DNA of 29,712 nucleotides from a virus. Each line of letters starts with the position of its first letter. The first letter of the stretch is position 1. The translations under genes and the position numbers were made by a program. This document shows positions 16,010 to 24,511 of the stretch, one piece after another. The notes beneath the pieces were generated by a model. That model had not been told where the DNA came from. It saw nothing but the letters and a program-made list of their open reading frames with translations, and did not search any database. The DNA lies in IMG/VR virus record IMGVR_UViG_3300023180_000280, positions 1-29,712 of that record, one strand, 5' to 3'.

Positions 16010-16696
16010 AGTTTCCCCCTGAGTATTAAGTGGTTTACAATCTAAGGCTTTTGCAATCTCGATTGCTTGCCCAAATGCCTTAGCAACTGTATTGATTGAC
16101 GTTATTTTTGTTCCCGGATGTATTGAGATCGGTGTAACACTAATTTCATACAATTCAACTTCTAGCACCCTTGGGACGACTTTATCTAGTTCACTGCTCC
16201 AGGCCGGTACAACTTCACGCACACCGCCACGAATGGACAAACCAGAATAAGCACCTGACTTTATACCTTGCCAAGCTTCCTCACACTTTAGCGCAATTGA
16301 GTCTAAAGGTATAGTGTTACTATGTTTACTCCATTGATCCAGAACCTCTTGCATGTTGAAGATTACACCGCATAAGTACATACCTTCATCTGTGAAGTGC
16401 AGACTTTCAACCCGTCCGATCGGCATATTTGCTTGGTGATGCCAGACAATAACAGGGTTGCGCTCCAGGTAAGTTTGCGCTCCTTTTTCGCAGGCTTTTG
16501 CAGCCACTTCCATGTCTTGCATGTCCAGGCCAGGCAGACTAGCCCAGCCTTCAAAGTATCGCCTATTTTGCCCAGAAGGATCAGCAACATGTTGCAGGCC
16601 ATTAACCGCCGTTGCAAAATCAACAGTACTTGTTGCGCGGATAGGCGCAGGAGTTAACAAGCTTGCTCTTTTTACTGTTGGTAAGTTCTGATTCAT
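15476..16696 (-). CDS. Prohead protease fused to scaffold
   Basis: The 406-residue product has an N-terminal caudoviral prohead protease domain (S78/U35 type, about residues 45-220): RRYFEGWASLPGLD, the histidine block NPVIVWHHQANMPIGRV (His86/His87), the serine block YSGLSIRGG (Ser154), and VELYEISVTPISIHPG. It matures capsid proteins after assembly. Residues about 230-406 form a different, helical, acidic domain with coiled-coil stretches (EELIAEQQEVIKSMQARMDQM), as expected of a scaffold. An internal ATG at codon 230 has its own strong binding site, so scaffold can probably also be made alone. Start is ATG at 16696; GGGAG lies eight bases upstream. It directly precedes the capsid gene. Confidence 0.88.
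   Translation of the reverse strand: MNQNLPTVKRASLLTPAPIRATSTVDFATAVNGLQHVADPSGQNRRYFEGWASLPGLDMQDMEVAAKACEKGAQTYLERNPVIVWHHQANMPIGRVESLHFTDEGMYLCGVIFNMQEVLDQWSKHSNTIPLDSIALKCEEAWQGIKSGAYSGLSIRGGVREVVPAWSSELDKVVPRVLEVELYEISVTPISIHPGTKITSINTVAKAFGQAIEIAKALDCKPLNTQGETMSVVKAFEAFQVALAAVADNQGNVELPEEVSKGLEAMGFEVPEVEVAKTAEELIAEQQEVIKSMQARMDQMEQEARHNPAGLADRRGFTSINTPTEAKVKPTGAQVKAVNVVEKALNCASESYRGRLNFGEGDRFAMAKDDIYKLALIDAAQQGHMSIIDNVNLSPKAQAWAKEQLA
16010..16018 (-). promoter_or_regulatory. Internal ribosome binding site for scaffold
   Basis: The minus strand reads GGGGGAAACT directly before the in-frame ATG at 16009, inside the protease gene. The five-base spacing and G-run match sites at the starts of other genes in this operon, for example the tail tube, sheath and baseplate J genes. 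Confidence 0.6.
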
Positions 16697-16699
16697 CCC

Positions 16700-19600
16700 C
16701 TACACTCCCAATGCTTTTTCATAACCTAAAGCTTTGCAAACACTCTTTTGCACAAACTTTTCTAACGACACTTGCAAAGCTTTTTTAACCTCACTAGTTG
16801 CAGGATCAAACGACCGGAAGGAATCATTGACATCAGCAAGATATTCTGGAAACACCTCTTGCACTGCTCTTTCGTCAAAATCGCTAACATCTGCAGCTCT
16901 GCCCATCAAAGGACGACCAAGCATATCAGTACTTGCCAAACTACTTGTTGAAATTGTGCCATTAGGATTAAGACCAGCAGACACACGACTTAAAACATCT
17001 GCTTTCTGATTAACGTACTCTTCATGAACCATAGAAAATTGAGCCAGGCCTAAGCCCTTATGATACTTTTTAGGCAAAGTGCCTTTAATTGTTCTTGCAA
17101 ACATATCCAGGTGATGGTCCCCCTCTTCAAACAATAAAGCAGGCAAAGGCTTATCAAGCTTTTTGTTTAGTTCTCTTGCAGCATGGCTTATTTGTGCATC
17201 AGAAAACCGATCAGCAATAGCGCGAAGATCTGCAGTTCCGTTTGGTGCAGATCTAATTTGACCATTAGCATCACTGAACATTTTGCGATCGTGCCTTGCT
17301 TGCTTTTTGCCCAACTTCTTAGGAGGCACAGACATCTTTTCCTGTGTGCCTTCACTAGTCTTTGCACCTTCTTTTTGCGCTGCTCCAGGCTCAACCGCTC
17401 CAGGCTTGCTTGCTGCAGGCTCAACCGCTCCAGGCTTGCTTGCTTCAGGCTCAATTTCTTTTAGTTTTTGCTTTATACTGTCGTGATAATAAAATAATGA
17501 AGCAACATCTAATTTATCTTTAAATTGTGATGTATCAAGATTACTACCACTTAAATGCGCAGCTAATGCAGCACTAATTGATTTAGCAAACCGATATTTA
17601 TCTTTGTTTAACTCAATATCAATTCGTGGCTTTGCTTCTAACCCTTTTTCAGTGCGCACTAAAGGCCGAATGCTATACTTACCAGCACCTTCACGCGCAA
17701 AAATAAAAGATCTGTCTTTGCCATCTGTAATAATTTTATCCTTTTGTCTAAGCTTCTTTGCATACCATTCAGGCCATATCTCTTTCTTAAGTGATGGTGT
17801 TTCTTTTGTTTCTAAATCCCCATTAACAAGATCTCTAATAGTATCAGATAGAACATCTGAAGATCTGTTAAAACGGATACTTACAGCTTCATCTACATAC
17901 TTTATTAAATCTTCTTTTGTTGCAATTTTGCTAGGATCTAATGATTGTTTTTCTTGCGCTCCAGGCTCAACCGCTCCAGGCTCAACCGCTCCAGGCTCAA
18001 CCGCTCCAGACTCAGACACATTAAACAACTGGGTTTGCAGATCCCTTGCAGTCTTTTTTGCTTCTTCCACAATAGGCTCAGACCTGCTAGCCAAGTGCTC
18101 AGGACCACGCGCCAACAACTCTTGATAAACGCGAGTACCAGCCCTTAACCGTATTAAATCTGCTTCTGTTCCAACGTCTTTTGCTTCGCTTATCAGTTGA
18201 CTAACACCAAACTCAGACATCCCCACACGCTGCATTAATTCTGCAAAGTGATCTTCAAGGTCGTTTTTTTCTTTTAAATTAAGCCCTGTGCTTTGCAGCT
18301 TATCCATCAAGGCCATACTATCTTGCTTAACCTCGTCGTTAGACTTCTTGCTAATCTTTTCACGCTCTGCAGATCTTCTTCTGTTCTCAACACGTTCTCT
18401 TTCTAGGCTGAGTGTAATAGCAGCAAGCTCACCTGCAATAAAATCATTATAAATTCTTATAATGTCGTCAGGGCCTGCACCTTCAGCAATAAGTTGTGGT
18501 TTGATCTCTTCAAACATCTTTTCAACGTTGTAATACTCAGCAAGATTCTTTTGTGCTTGTGGATCTGTACTGTCTGCAATCTGCTCTGCAGTCTTTGCAC
18601 CCGCCCCGCCCCTTGCTGCAACTTCATCTTTGTATTTTTGTGGTACTTGACCAGGCGAAAAATGTTGCACTGGCACACCTTCACGAAGTTCAACAGCCCT
18701 TGGACGTATATATCCTTCAGCACTAGCCCCTTCATCTTTTGGCTTTTTCTTTGCAGGCTTGTTTTTTTCACGCTCAATCAACGCTTTAAGCTCTAGTTTG
18801 TGTATTTCGTATTCTTCAGACCCAGGAGCACTTGACGCAAATTTATCTAAGGCTTCTTGTGTGTACTCAGAAACATAAACACGACTATCACCAGCACTTG
18901 CAATAGTTTGTGCTGCTGCTAGCAACTTTTGATCTTCTGCTGAAAGGTTCGCTTTTGGCGATTCAACACCAAGCACATCAGCTTCAACCGCTGCAGGCTC
19001 TTCAGATCCAGGCTCCACCACTGCAGGCTCTTCAGATCCAGGCTCCACCGCTGATGGCTCAACCTTTGCACCTTCTTCTTGCGCTCCAGGCTCAACCGCT
19101 CCAGGCTCCACCACTGCAGGCTCTTCAGTGCCAGGCCTCACAAAATCACCTGCTTCAATTCGCAACCGCATATCATCAAGCATTTTTGATGTTACTTGCC
19201 CTGCTTTGTCAGATAGGCTTGTTACACCCATCATCTTATACAGATCTTCTTTTGTTAGACCTTGCCTTGTTGCTTCAGCAAACAACTTACCACGCGCAGC
19301 ATTGAGCTTCTTCTTGTCGTCACTCTTAAGGTATGCTTTGTTTTCTTTGTGCCAGCGCAGCATTTCAGCTTTAGCAAGCTCAATTTGTCTTTCAGTTGCA
19401 ACGCCACCTAGAAGGCACTCTTGAAATAAATCTTGCCTAGCAATCAAGCCCTCCATTGCAGCCTTTTCAAACTCTTCTCTATGCTCTTCACGCAGCAACA
19501 CGCGAAAATCAGCACGGCTCATGGTTTGAACCGGCCCCCTGTTGCCATGCTCATCTTCATCTAAGTAAAACGTTAAGTTTTTGCCATCAACACTTTCAAT

Positions 19601-21763
19601 AATAAAATGCCCTTTGCCCTTACCAGCAGCAAAGCTTGCGCCTGCATGATAGTGCTTATCGGAAGATTCACCAAGTACACGCTTGTGCTCTGTTGCGTGC
19701 CCTTCATGCCTTGTTCTTTTTTTACCGCCACGCTTTGAAGGATATGCATACCTCCAAGAGCTTTTGCCCGTTTTTTTGTTGGTTACACGCCAACGCCTTA
19801 AATATTTTGTTGTCCGACCTTTGATAATCTCAACAAAAACCGCCTCCAAAGCCTTTTGGATCTCACTACCTTCAATCGACTCTTTCAGCAAGTCAACACT
19901 AGACGGAGCACCAAACAAGCCACCGCCTACACCACCTGTTGCAAGCCGATCATAGTTTCTAAATATCTTGCTCAATTGCACCGTTCCTTTGCTTGCCAAA
20001 GTATCAAACAATAAACTTGCACGTTCGTTTTTATTAACAGGGTGTTGCATTTCACCACGCGCACGCCGATCAAAATCCATGTCAAGATCCAGCCGTGCAT
20101 TTTCAACTGCTTTGCTGTTCTTTTCTGGCATCTTTCCAAGCTTTGAGCGCATTTCATTGATAGCACTCAAAGCCAACTTAAGATCGTTGCGCATTTTGTG
20201 ATCTTCACCTGCACCTTCAGCACTAAGCAAACTTGGTGCAATCCGAGCAATCGCAGTTTTCATGCTATCACTTGTTGCAGCCAATAGATCGCCGTCATCT
20301 ATAGTTTTGCCGAGCAAGGCCAATTCAACAAGCTCACGACCTTTTTTGTTAAGTCTTTTGTCTTTGCCTACAAACTGATTTCGATTGCGATCATCAATAA
20401 CACCAGACATAGCCAGGCTTTGCACAAAATCTTCACTGGCAGCACTTTTTAAAAAGTCGTTTAAGGTTTGATCGTCCTTAATACCGTTGGCAAGTGCATC
20501 TAAGTTATCTTTGCTCAACTTGCGACCAATCGCAGCAGCTTGTGCAGATTCATCCATCCCCTGCGTCATGCTTTCGTTAAATTGACGCACCAGCAGCCCT
20601 TGCTTTTCACCTTGCGCTTCAATTCTGCGCACAAGCACCGGCTCTTTCATGCCTTTAACATCTGCTGGATCAAAGCCTAGAGACTCAGCTTTTTTAAGCA
20701 ACTCTGCACGCAACTCTTTAGCCTTTTCACCACCTTGCTTATACAGCAATTGCATAGACATTGTGCGACTGTTGCCACCAAGCACCACCCCCTGCTCATT
20801 CACTACAGGAGGACCATTTAAGGCATCTGGATTTGTATTAACAACAATGCCAGGCTTGAAGTTTTCCGCATTTTTGCGCACTTTTTGCTGCTCTGCTTTA
20901 TCACGATGATATGCTCTTTCTTGCAGCCCAGCAGGATAGTTTTGATTGGCTTGAAAAGTTGTTGGGTCGTGTGATGGTATGATATCGCTTGCTTCAACTA
21001 GTCGATATTCACCTGCAACACTTTCAGGTTGCCCTTCTTTCCCAGGGTAAAAAACTTCTGTGGTGTTGCCTTTTTTGCCCTGCAACTCGCTTAGTTTTTC
21101 ACCACTTGCTGCAGTATCAAAGCCTTCTGTTGTTTGTCCTATCGTTTGTGATTCATCAATCGCAGTTGGTTTAATATCTGCTTTTGCAGCACTCTGCACA
21201 CCTGCGTTAACCTTTTTCCAACGCTCAACCTCTTTTCGTGCCCTTGATCTTTGCTGTGGTGTTGCACCTTGCCCCAACATGCTTTCAAGCTCAAGCCTTG
21301 CACGCAAACCCGCGTTAAACTCTTTATTGAATTGATCCGCATGCTGTTTGCGCAGTAAAGCTTGAAAAGCAGCAACGTTGATGTTTGCAGGACCACCAAC
21401 AAGCTTAAGACCCTGCTGCATGGTATACAGTGCAACTGTAAGCACCTTATCAGCAACTTTTTCGATACGATAAAAGCCACCGTCAGAGCTTGCAAACTCT
21501 GCACCCTTTGAATACAGCGACAGATCGCCCAAAACACCGCCCGGGAAAAATTCAAACCCAGCAAAGGCCGGATCTTTGCGCTGTTTTGTTTCTTCTCCAC
21601 TTTTTGCTGTGCGCTCTTTTTTCTCGTCAGGGTGCGCTTTCATCCACTGGTTACGGCCAGCCTTGTTTTTCTTAAGCACAAGGCCAGGCCGAGGAGGAGC
21701 AGCAAGAGCTTTTTGCAACTCTTGCTTGCGCACTGGTTTTAATTTGAAAAAAGAGCTTTGCAT
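16700..21763 (-). CDS. Large polyvalent protein with ddrB-like ParB domain
   Basis: This 1687-residue protein is the largest product here. Residues about 252-400 match the ddrB-like ParB superfamily domain: ASDIIPSHDPTTFQANQNYP, then VNTNPDALNGPPVV, VLGGNSRTMSM (residues 327-337) and LLVRQFNESM. Such domains occur in large polyvalent proteins of phages and plasmids that are thought to enter with the DNA and counter host defence. A unit of about 95 residues occurs twice (about 95-190 and 718-812). Three Pro/Glu/Gly/Ala linkers (about 878-926, 1252-1270, 1439-1465) separate further unassigned segments, the second and third being helical and charged. Two basic patches (NKAGRNQWMKAHPDEKK; RRWRVTNKKTGKSSWRY) recall other polyvalent proteins. 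It lies between the portal and protease genes, so packaging into the head is plausible. No protease, helicase or methylase motif is visible. Confidence 0.85.
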   Translation of the reverse strand: MQSSFFKLKPVRKQELQKALAAPPRPGLVLKKNKAGRNQWMKAHPDEKKERTAKSGEETKQRKDPAFAGFEFFPGGVLGDLSLYSKGAEFASSDGGFYRIEKVADKVLTVALYTMQQGLKLVGGPANINVAAFQALLRKQHADQFNKEFNAGLRARLELESMLGQGATPQQRSRARKEVERWKKVNAGVQSAAKADIKPTAIDESQTIGQTTEGFDTAASGEKLSELQGKKGNTTEVFYPGKEGQPESVAGEYRLVEASDIIPSHDPTTFQANQNYPAGLQERAYHRDKAEQQKVRKNAENFKPGIVVNTNPDALNGPPVVNEQGVVLGGNSRTMSMQLLYKQGGEKAKELRAELLKKAESLGFDPADVKGMKEPVLVRRIEAQGEKQGLLVRQFNESMTQGMDESAQAAAIGRKLSKDNLDALANGIKDDQTLNDFLKSAASEDFVQSLAMSGVIDDRNRNQFVGKDKRLNKKGRELVELALLGKTIDDGDLLAATSDSMKTAIARIAPSLLSAEGAGEDHKMRNDLKLALSAINEMRSKLGKMPEKNSKAVENARLDLDMDFDRRARGEMQHPVNKNERASLLFDTLASKGTVQLSKIFRNYDRLATGGVGGGLFGAPSSVDLLKESIEGSEIQKALEAVFVEIIKGRTTKYLRRWRVTNKKTGKSSWRYAYPSKRGGKKRTRHEGHATEHKRVLGESSDKHYHAGASFAAGKGKGHFIIESVDGKNLTFYLDEDEHGNRGPVQTMSRADFRVLLREEHREEFEKAAMEGLIARQDLFQECLLGGVATERQIELAKAEMLRWHKENKAYLKSDDKKKLNAARGKLFAEATRQGLTKEDLYKMMGVTSLSDKAGQVTSKMLDDMRLRIEAGDFVRPGTEEPAVVEPGAVEPGAQEEGAKVEPSAVEPGSEEPAVVEPGSEEPAAVEADVLGVESPKANLSAEDQKLLAAAQTIASAGDSRVYVSEYTQEALDKFASSAPGSEEYEIHKLELKALIEREKNKPAKKKPKDEGASAEGYIRPRAVELREGVPVQHFSPGQVPQKYKDEVAARGGAGAKTAEQIADSTDPQAQKNLAEYYNVEKMFEEIKPQLIAEGAGPDDIIRIYNDFIAGELAAITLSLERERVENRRRSAEREKISKKSNDEVKQDSMALMDKLQSTGLNLKEKNDLEDHFAELMQRVGMSEFGVSQLISEAKDVGTEADLIRLRAGTRVYQELLARGPEHLASRSEPIVEEAKKTARDLQTQLFNVSESGAVEPGAVEPGAVEPGAQEKQSLDPSKIATKEDLIKYVDEAVSIRFNRSSDVLSDTIRDLVNGDLETKETPSLKKEIWPEWYAKKLRQKDKIITDGKDRSFIFAREGAGKYSIRPLVRTEKGLEAKPRIDIELNKDKYRFAKSISAALAAHLSGSNLDTSQFKDKLDVASLFYYHDSIKQKLKEIEPEASKPGAVEPAASKPGAVEPGAAQKEGAKTSEGTQEKMSVPPKKLGKKQARHDRKMFSDANGQIRSAPNGTADLRAIADRFSDAQISHAARELNKKLDKPLPALLFEEGDHHLDMFARTIKGTLPKKYHKGLGLAQFSMVHEEYVNQKADVLSRVSAGLNPNGTISTSSLASTDMLGRPLMGRAADVSDFDERAVQEVFPEYLADVNDSFRSFDPATSEVKKALQVSLEKFVQKSVCKALGYEKALGV
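17369..17449 (-). repeat. Linker repeat 3 (ASKPGAVEP units)
   Basis: Two near-identical nine-residue units (ASKPGAVEP) lie at about residues 1441-1459 of the large polyvalent protein, followed by similar Ala/Gly/Pro residues. On the plus strand the unit contains gctccaggctc. The stretch separates two helical segments and looks like a flexible, expandable linker. Confidence 0.75.
17954..18010 (-). repeat. Linker repeat 2 (GAVEP units)
   Basis: Three tandem 15-base units encode GAVEP at about residues 1253-1267 of the large polyvalent protein; on the plus strand each reads ggctcaaccgctcca. The near-perfect DNA identity suggests recent slippage or recombination. Confidence 0.85.
18986..19132 (-). 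repeat. Linker repeat 1 (EPGAVEPG / EEPAVVEPGS units)
   Basis: About 49 residues (878-926) of the large polyvalent protein consist of Glu, Pro, Gly, Ala, Val and Ser, with repeated units such as EPGAVEPG and EEPAVVEPGS. The DNA repeats (ggctcttcagatccaggctc on the plus strand occurs twice) are nearly identical. A flexible acidic spacer between domains is the simplest reading. Confidence 0.85.
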
Positions 21764-21766
21764 TTT

Positions 21767-22111
21767 TTACTCTTCTTCTTCTTCTTCTTCTTCCATATCA
21801 AGACCAAGATCGGGCATCGGTGGCAACTCAGGAAGATCGCCCCCTGATTGATTGTTAGCCTTAACAACGCTAGCTTCCACACCTTCTTCTTGTGATAGTC
21901 GTTCTAACTCAGCATCGATTTCATCACGAGACATAGCTTTATAGACAGCCTTTTCTACCGCCTCATCAATCTTTTTTGAGTCCATAACTTCTTCAAAAGC
22001 TTTGATGACTTCAGCAACAGTAAAAAGCTTTTCTTGCTGTTGTTTGCTTACAGTGCTCACTAAACCAGCAACGTTGATAACCTTACTTGGTTTTTGTACT
22101 TGAATCTTCAT
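21767..22111 (-). CDS. Small acidic protein with poly-Glu tail, unknown
   Basis: The 114-residue product begins KIQVQKPSKVINVAGLVSTV, has a helical acidic middle (TVAEVIKAFEEVMDSKKIDEAVEKAVYKAM shortened: TVAEVIKAFEEVMD), and ends in eight consecutive glutamates coded by a GAA repeat. It lies between the W-GGD-motif protein and the giant polyvalent protein, three bases from the latter's start. The acid tail could mimic DNA, shield a basic partner such as the polyvalent protein, or be a head-assembly element. No family is recognised. Start is ATG at 22111 with AAAGGG six bases upstream, two bases from the previous stop. Confidence 0.7.
   Translation of the reverse strand: MKIQVQKPSKVINVAGLVSTVSKQQQEKLFTVAEVIKAFEEVMDSKKIDEAVEKAVYKAMSRDEIDAELERLSQEEGVEASVVKANNQSGGDLPELPPMPDLGLDMEEEEEEEE
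21770..21793 (-). repeat. GAA trinucleotide run coding poly-Glu
   Basis: A run of seven GAA codons plus a GAG ends the acidic protein gene directly before its stop. The run is prone to slippage in steps of three, so tail length may vary between relatives. It also lies upstream of the next start and its GAAGAG end may serve as that gene's weak ribosome binding site. Confidence 0.8.
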
Positions 22112-22113
22112 GC

Positions 22114-22551
22114 TTAACCCTTTTTATCTGCAGCTTCCATTTGACGCTTGATCTTGTTAGCCCACGCTTTGCCGGCATCACCACCCCAAAGCAGCCAACT
22201 TTGTCTAGCTTTGCCTTTTGGATCTGTCTTGTGCTTGTGCTTGTAGGCACTGTGCCGTGCAAAAAAAGCAACCATTCTTTTGATAGTATCCGGGCTTATG
22301 TTTTGCCTATTTGCTAGGCTAGATGCCCTGGAGACACCAGACCCGATCCCATGCGTTGATGCTTGCTTTTGATCCAAACCACCTTTTTTTGATTTTGGTG
22401 CTTCTTTTCGCAACTCCAAGCCACGCCTAGCAGCAGCAGCAACAGATTCTGGAGGTTTAAAATTAATGTGCGAATACTTGCCTAGTGCTTTTTGCACCGT
22501 TGCAACCTCCAGAACCTCTTGCAGCCAAAAGTCAAATATATTGACCTTCAC
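22114..22551 (-). CDS. Conserved phage head-region protein with WGGD motif
   Basis: The 145-residue product has a recognisable phage domain: KPPESVAAAARRGLELR, a Lys-rich bridge, GIGSGVSRASSLANRQNISPDTIKRMVAFFARH, (in parts: GIGSGVSRASSLANR; ISPDTIKRMVAFFARH), and SWLLWGGDAGKAWANKI. I know this pattern (PP-x-hydrophobic, R-A-x-x-L-A, S-x-D-T-hydrophobic-K-R-M, W-GGD-x-G-x-x-W) from proteins encoded near phage portal and protease genes, sometimes fused to them. Its function is not established to my knowledge. Start is GTG at 22551, overlapping the previous stop as TAGTG, so translation is probably coupled. Confidence 0.75.
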   Translation of the reverse strand: MKVNIFDFWLQEVLEVATVQKALGKYSHINFKPPESVAAAARRGLELRKEAPKSKKGGLDQKQASTHGIGSGVSRASSLANRQNISPDTIKRMVAFFARHSAYKHKHKTDPKGKARQSWLLWGGDAGKAWANKIKRQMEAADKKG

Positions 22552-22718
22552 TACATCTTACCCGGCTTTTTGTCGTAGTGACTCTTAGCAGGCATCTGAC
22601 CAGGCACACAGCAAGGTTTAGCCTTTTGCGCTGGAATAGGACTGCTAGCAACTGGAATTGATTGATACTTTTTTGCACCGCTCATATCTCTGTTTTTGTT
22701 ACCGTGCTCGACTTTCAT
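22551..22718 (-). CDS. Small 55-residue protein, unknown
   Basis: Between portal and the WGGD-motif gene lies an open frame of 55 codons starting at ATG 22718, with GGGG six bases upstream, and ending at TAG, which overlaps the next GTG by one base. The product starts KVEHGNKNRDMSGAKKYQ, has a Cys-Cys pair (KPCCVPGQMP) and ends KSHYDKKPGKM. Being basic and small, with an appropriate binding site and tight spacing on both sides, it looks like a real gene. I recognise no family. Confidence 0.65.
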   Translation of the reverse strand: MKVEHGNKNRDMSGAKKYQSIPVASSPIPAQKAKPCCVPGQMPAKSHYDKKPGKM

Positions 22719-22735
22719 GAGAAACCCCTTTTTTG

Positions 22736-24511
22736 TTAGTTAAGATCAAAGCCTTCAGGCTTTAATTCTTCAGGTATACCAGAAAGCGATAGATCGCCCG
22801 GATCTTCTCCGGGCAGATCTTCGCCACCCCCCGCTTGATCTGATACCTCAGCTTGCGCTAAGTCTTCCATCCCAGGTTGATCTTCCATCCCAGGTTGATC
22901 TTCCATCCCAGGTTGCGCATCAGATCGCGCTTTTTCGTCATAAAACGTTTTTCTATAGTTTAGCGGTTTATCGCCATCTTCAACGGGAGCTTTACCGCGT
23001 TCAAGTCTAGCTTCGTTTACAGTGAGCAAGTGCAGATCTAATTGCTTTTGTATCTGCTCTAGTGTTTCTGCCTCATCTGCACCGCCACGCTCTGCAACAC
23101 ACTTTACTAGATCGCTACCAAAATCTTGAACAATACAACGTGTTATTGTTGTTTCTATAACTCGCAAAATCGCATCAAGGCCAGTATCAGCTTCTTCAGC
23201 ACTCGCAAATGCTGTTGCTCTATTAACATCGTCAGTTATACCAATTTTAAACGGCGGGACATCGAGAACAGCACAAACCCTGACCATGAATTGCTTTTGC
23301 AATTGAACGCTCCACTTATCCCCACCGCCCGGATTCATGCTGAGATCAACGCCTTTAATTTCGCCATCTTTCCCAGATGCCATAATGGGCAATTGATAAG
23401 TACCTTCGAGTTCTGCCTCGTAATATGCCCGATAGGCATCAACATCTTCTTGCGTATTCAGCCCAGGTATCCCCTTAAGATGCAGCATTTTCCCGTATGT
23501 TTCACGCTTAAACTTTTTTAGCGTAGCAATATCTCCACGCGCATCCAGTTCTAGTGTGTTTAACAAGGTTTCTGTTCTGCTGTACGGATACCCCCGGAAC
23601 ATAACATCACTTTGGGGATGTTCCAAAACCGGCATAATATCGCAGGAACGAAAGCCAGGCCCAACTCTTTGATTGTCGATCCATTGTTCCCAGGATACCG
23701 CATCAGGATCAATATCCCCCGCATAGTCGCCAAACTCAGTTATAACGGGTCGTAAGGTTGCAGAATCCAACCAATGCAATTCTTTAATCTCGCTAGCAGG
23801 TGAGCTTGTGCCATCTGCCCCCGCTTCTCTGCGCAATTCCCACGCACCCAGGCCAATAGAGTATAGATCTTCAACTAATGGACGCAGCATATCATCCCAA
23901 GTGCGCCTTGTTCCGTTTGGATGCAAAAGCAACCGCCTAGGCCTTTCCGCAACCCGCTCTGCTTCAAGCAAAAGATCCAAATAAGCTAGCCTGAATCTAT
24001 AGCGCAACTCTCCTTCTGTTAGGTCACTACCAACAGTAGCAGCCAGCAGAGCACGCACAATCTTTGCAGGCAACCACAAAGGCTTATACCTTTCAAGATC
24101 CGCTGCACGCTCTTCAATCCTGTTTGCAGCAATTACAAGTTGCTCAAGCATGTCTAATTCTTTTTTGTGGTGCTCCAGATTTGGCACAATCCGCCAATTT
24201 GCACCAGCAACTTCGCGCTGCCTAACAGCAATACAAGCACGCAAAGCCCAATTCTTGCGCGCAAACGTTCTTAAAATTTCGTAGGTAACGCCCCAAGGCT
24301 TGCGCACCCCAAAACCGCCAGCTTCTCTAGCCCGATCCATGGGGCGTTTATGCAATCCAATTCTTTCGACACTACCACGATCAGCCATCAGTTGATTGAC
24401 TGGAGAGCGCAGGGCTTTTTCTAGCTCAAGACTATCAAGGCCACTGCTAGCAATAGACCAGGCACTCTTTAAACGAGTCCAATATGCTTGTGACCACTCC
24501 AACCAATTCAC
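22736..24511 (-). CDS. Portal protein
   Basis: The 591-residue product follows the large terminase gene with a GTGA overlap and has the portal plan: charged N-terminus, EILRTFARKNWALRACIAVRQREVAG (in parts: LRTFARKNWALRACI and AVRQREVAGANWRI) as the clip/wing entry segment, long helices, the strand region LPIMASGKDGEIKGVDLSMN, the conserved QLQKQFMVRVCAVLDVPPFKIGI (as KQFMVRVCAVLDVPP) and the DVNRATAFASAEEA block common in HK97/Mu-type portals. It forms the dodecameric entry ring through which terminase pumps DNA. The last 60 residues are acidic, with three tandem QPGMED units. Assigned with good confidence by motif and position. Confidence 0.88.
   Translation of the reverse strand: MNWLEWSQAYWTRLKSAWSIASSGLDSLELEKALRSPVNQLMADRGSVERIGLHKRPMDRAREAGGFGVRKPWGVTYEILRTFARKNWALRACIAVRQREVAGANWRIVPNLEHHKKELDMLEQLVIAANRIEERAADLERYKPLWLPAKIVRALLAATVGSDLTEGELRYRFRLAYLDLLLEAERVAERPRRLLLHPNGTRRTWDDMLRPLVEDLYSIGLGAWELRREAGADGTSSPASEIKELHWLDSATLRPVITEFGDYAGDIDPDAVSWEQWIDNQRVGPGFRSCDIMPVLEHPQSDVMFRGYPYSRTETLLNTLELDARGDIATLKKFKRETYGKMLHLKGIPGLNTQEDVDAYRAYYEAELEGTYQLPIMASGKDGEIKGVDLSMNPGGGDKWSVQLQKQFMVRVCAVLDVPPFKIGITDDVNRATAFASAEEADTGLDAILRVIETTITRCIVQDFGSDLVKCVAERGGADEAETLEQIQKQLDLHLLTVNEARLERGKAPVEDGDKPLNYRKTFYDEKARSDAQPGMEDQPGMEDQPGMEDLAQAEVSDQAGGGEDLPGEDPGDLSLSGIPEELKPEGFDLN
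22862..22915 (-). repeat. Three tandem 18-base units in portal C-terminus
   Basis: Three 18-base units code QPGMED three times (portal residues 533-550); the plus strand shows cttccatcccaggttgat repeated with only the last unit altered at its end. The near-identical DNA points to recent tandem expansion in a flexible acidic tail. Confidence 0.85.

Noticed and set aside
16700-21763. Giant gene as two genes fused by assembly error
   Set aside because: The frame is open throughout, repeats keep the frame, and codon use looks the same on both sides of each linker.
22862-22915. Short tandem repeats as a CRISPR array or origin
   Set aside because: Units are directly adjacent without spacers and stay in frame inside the portal gene; they are coding repeats.
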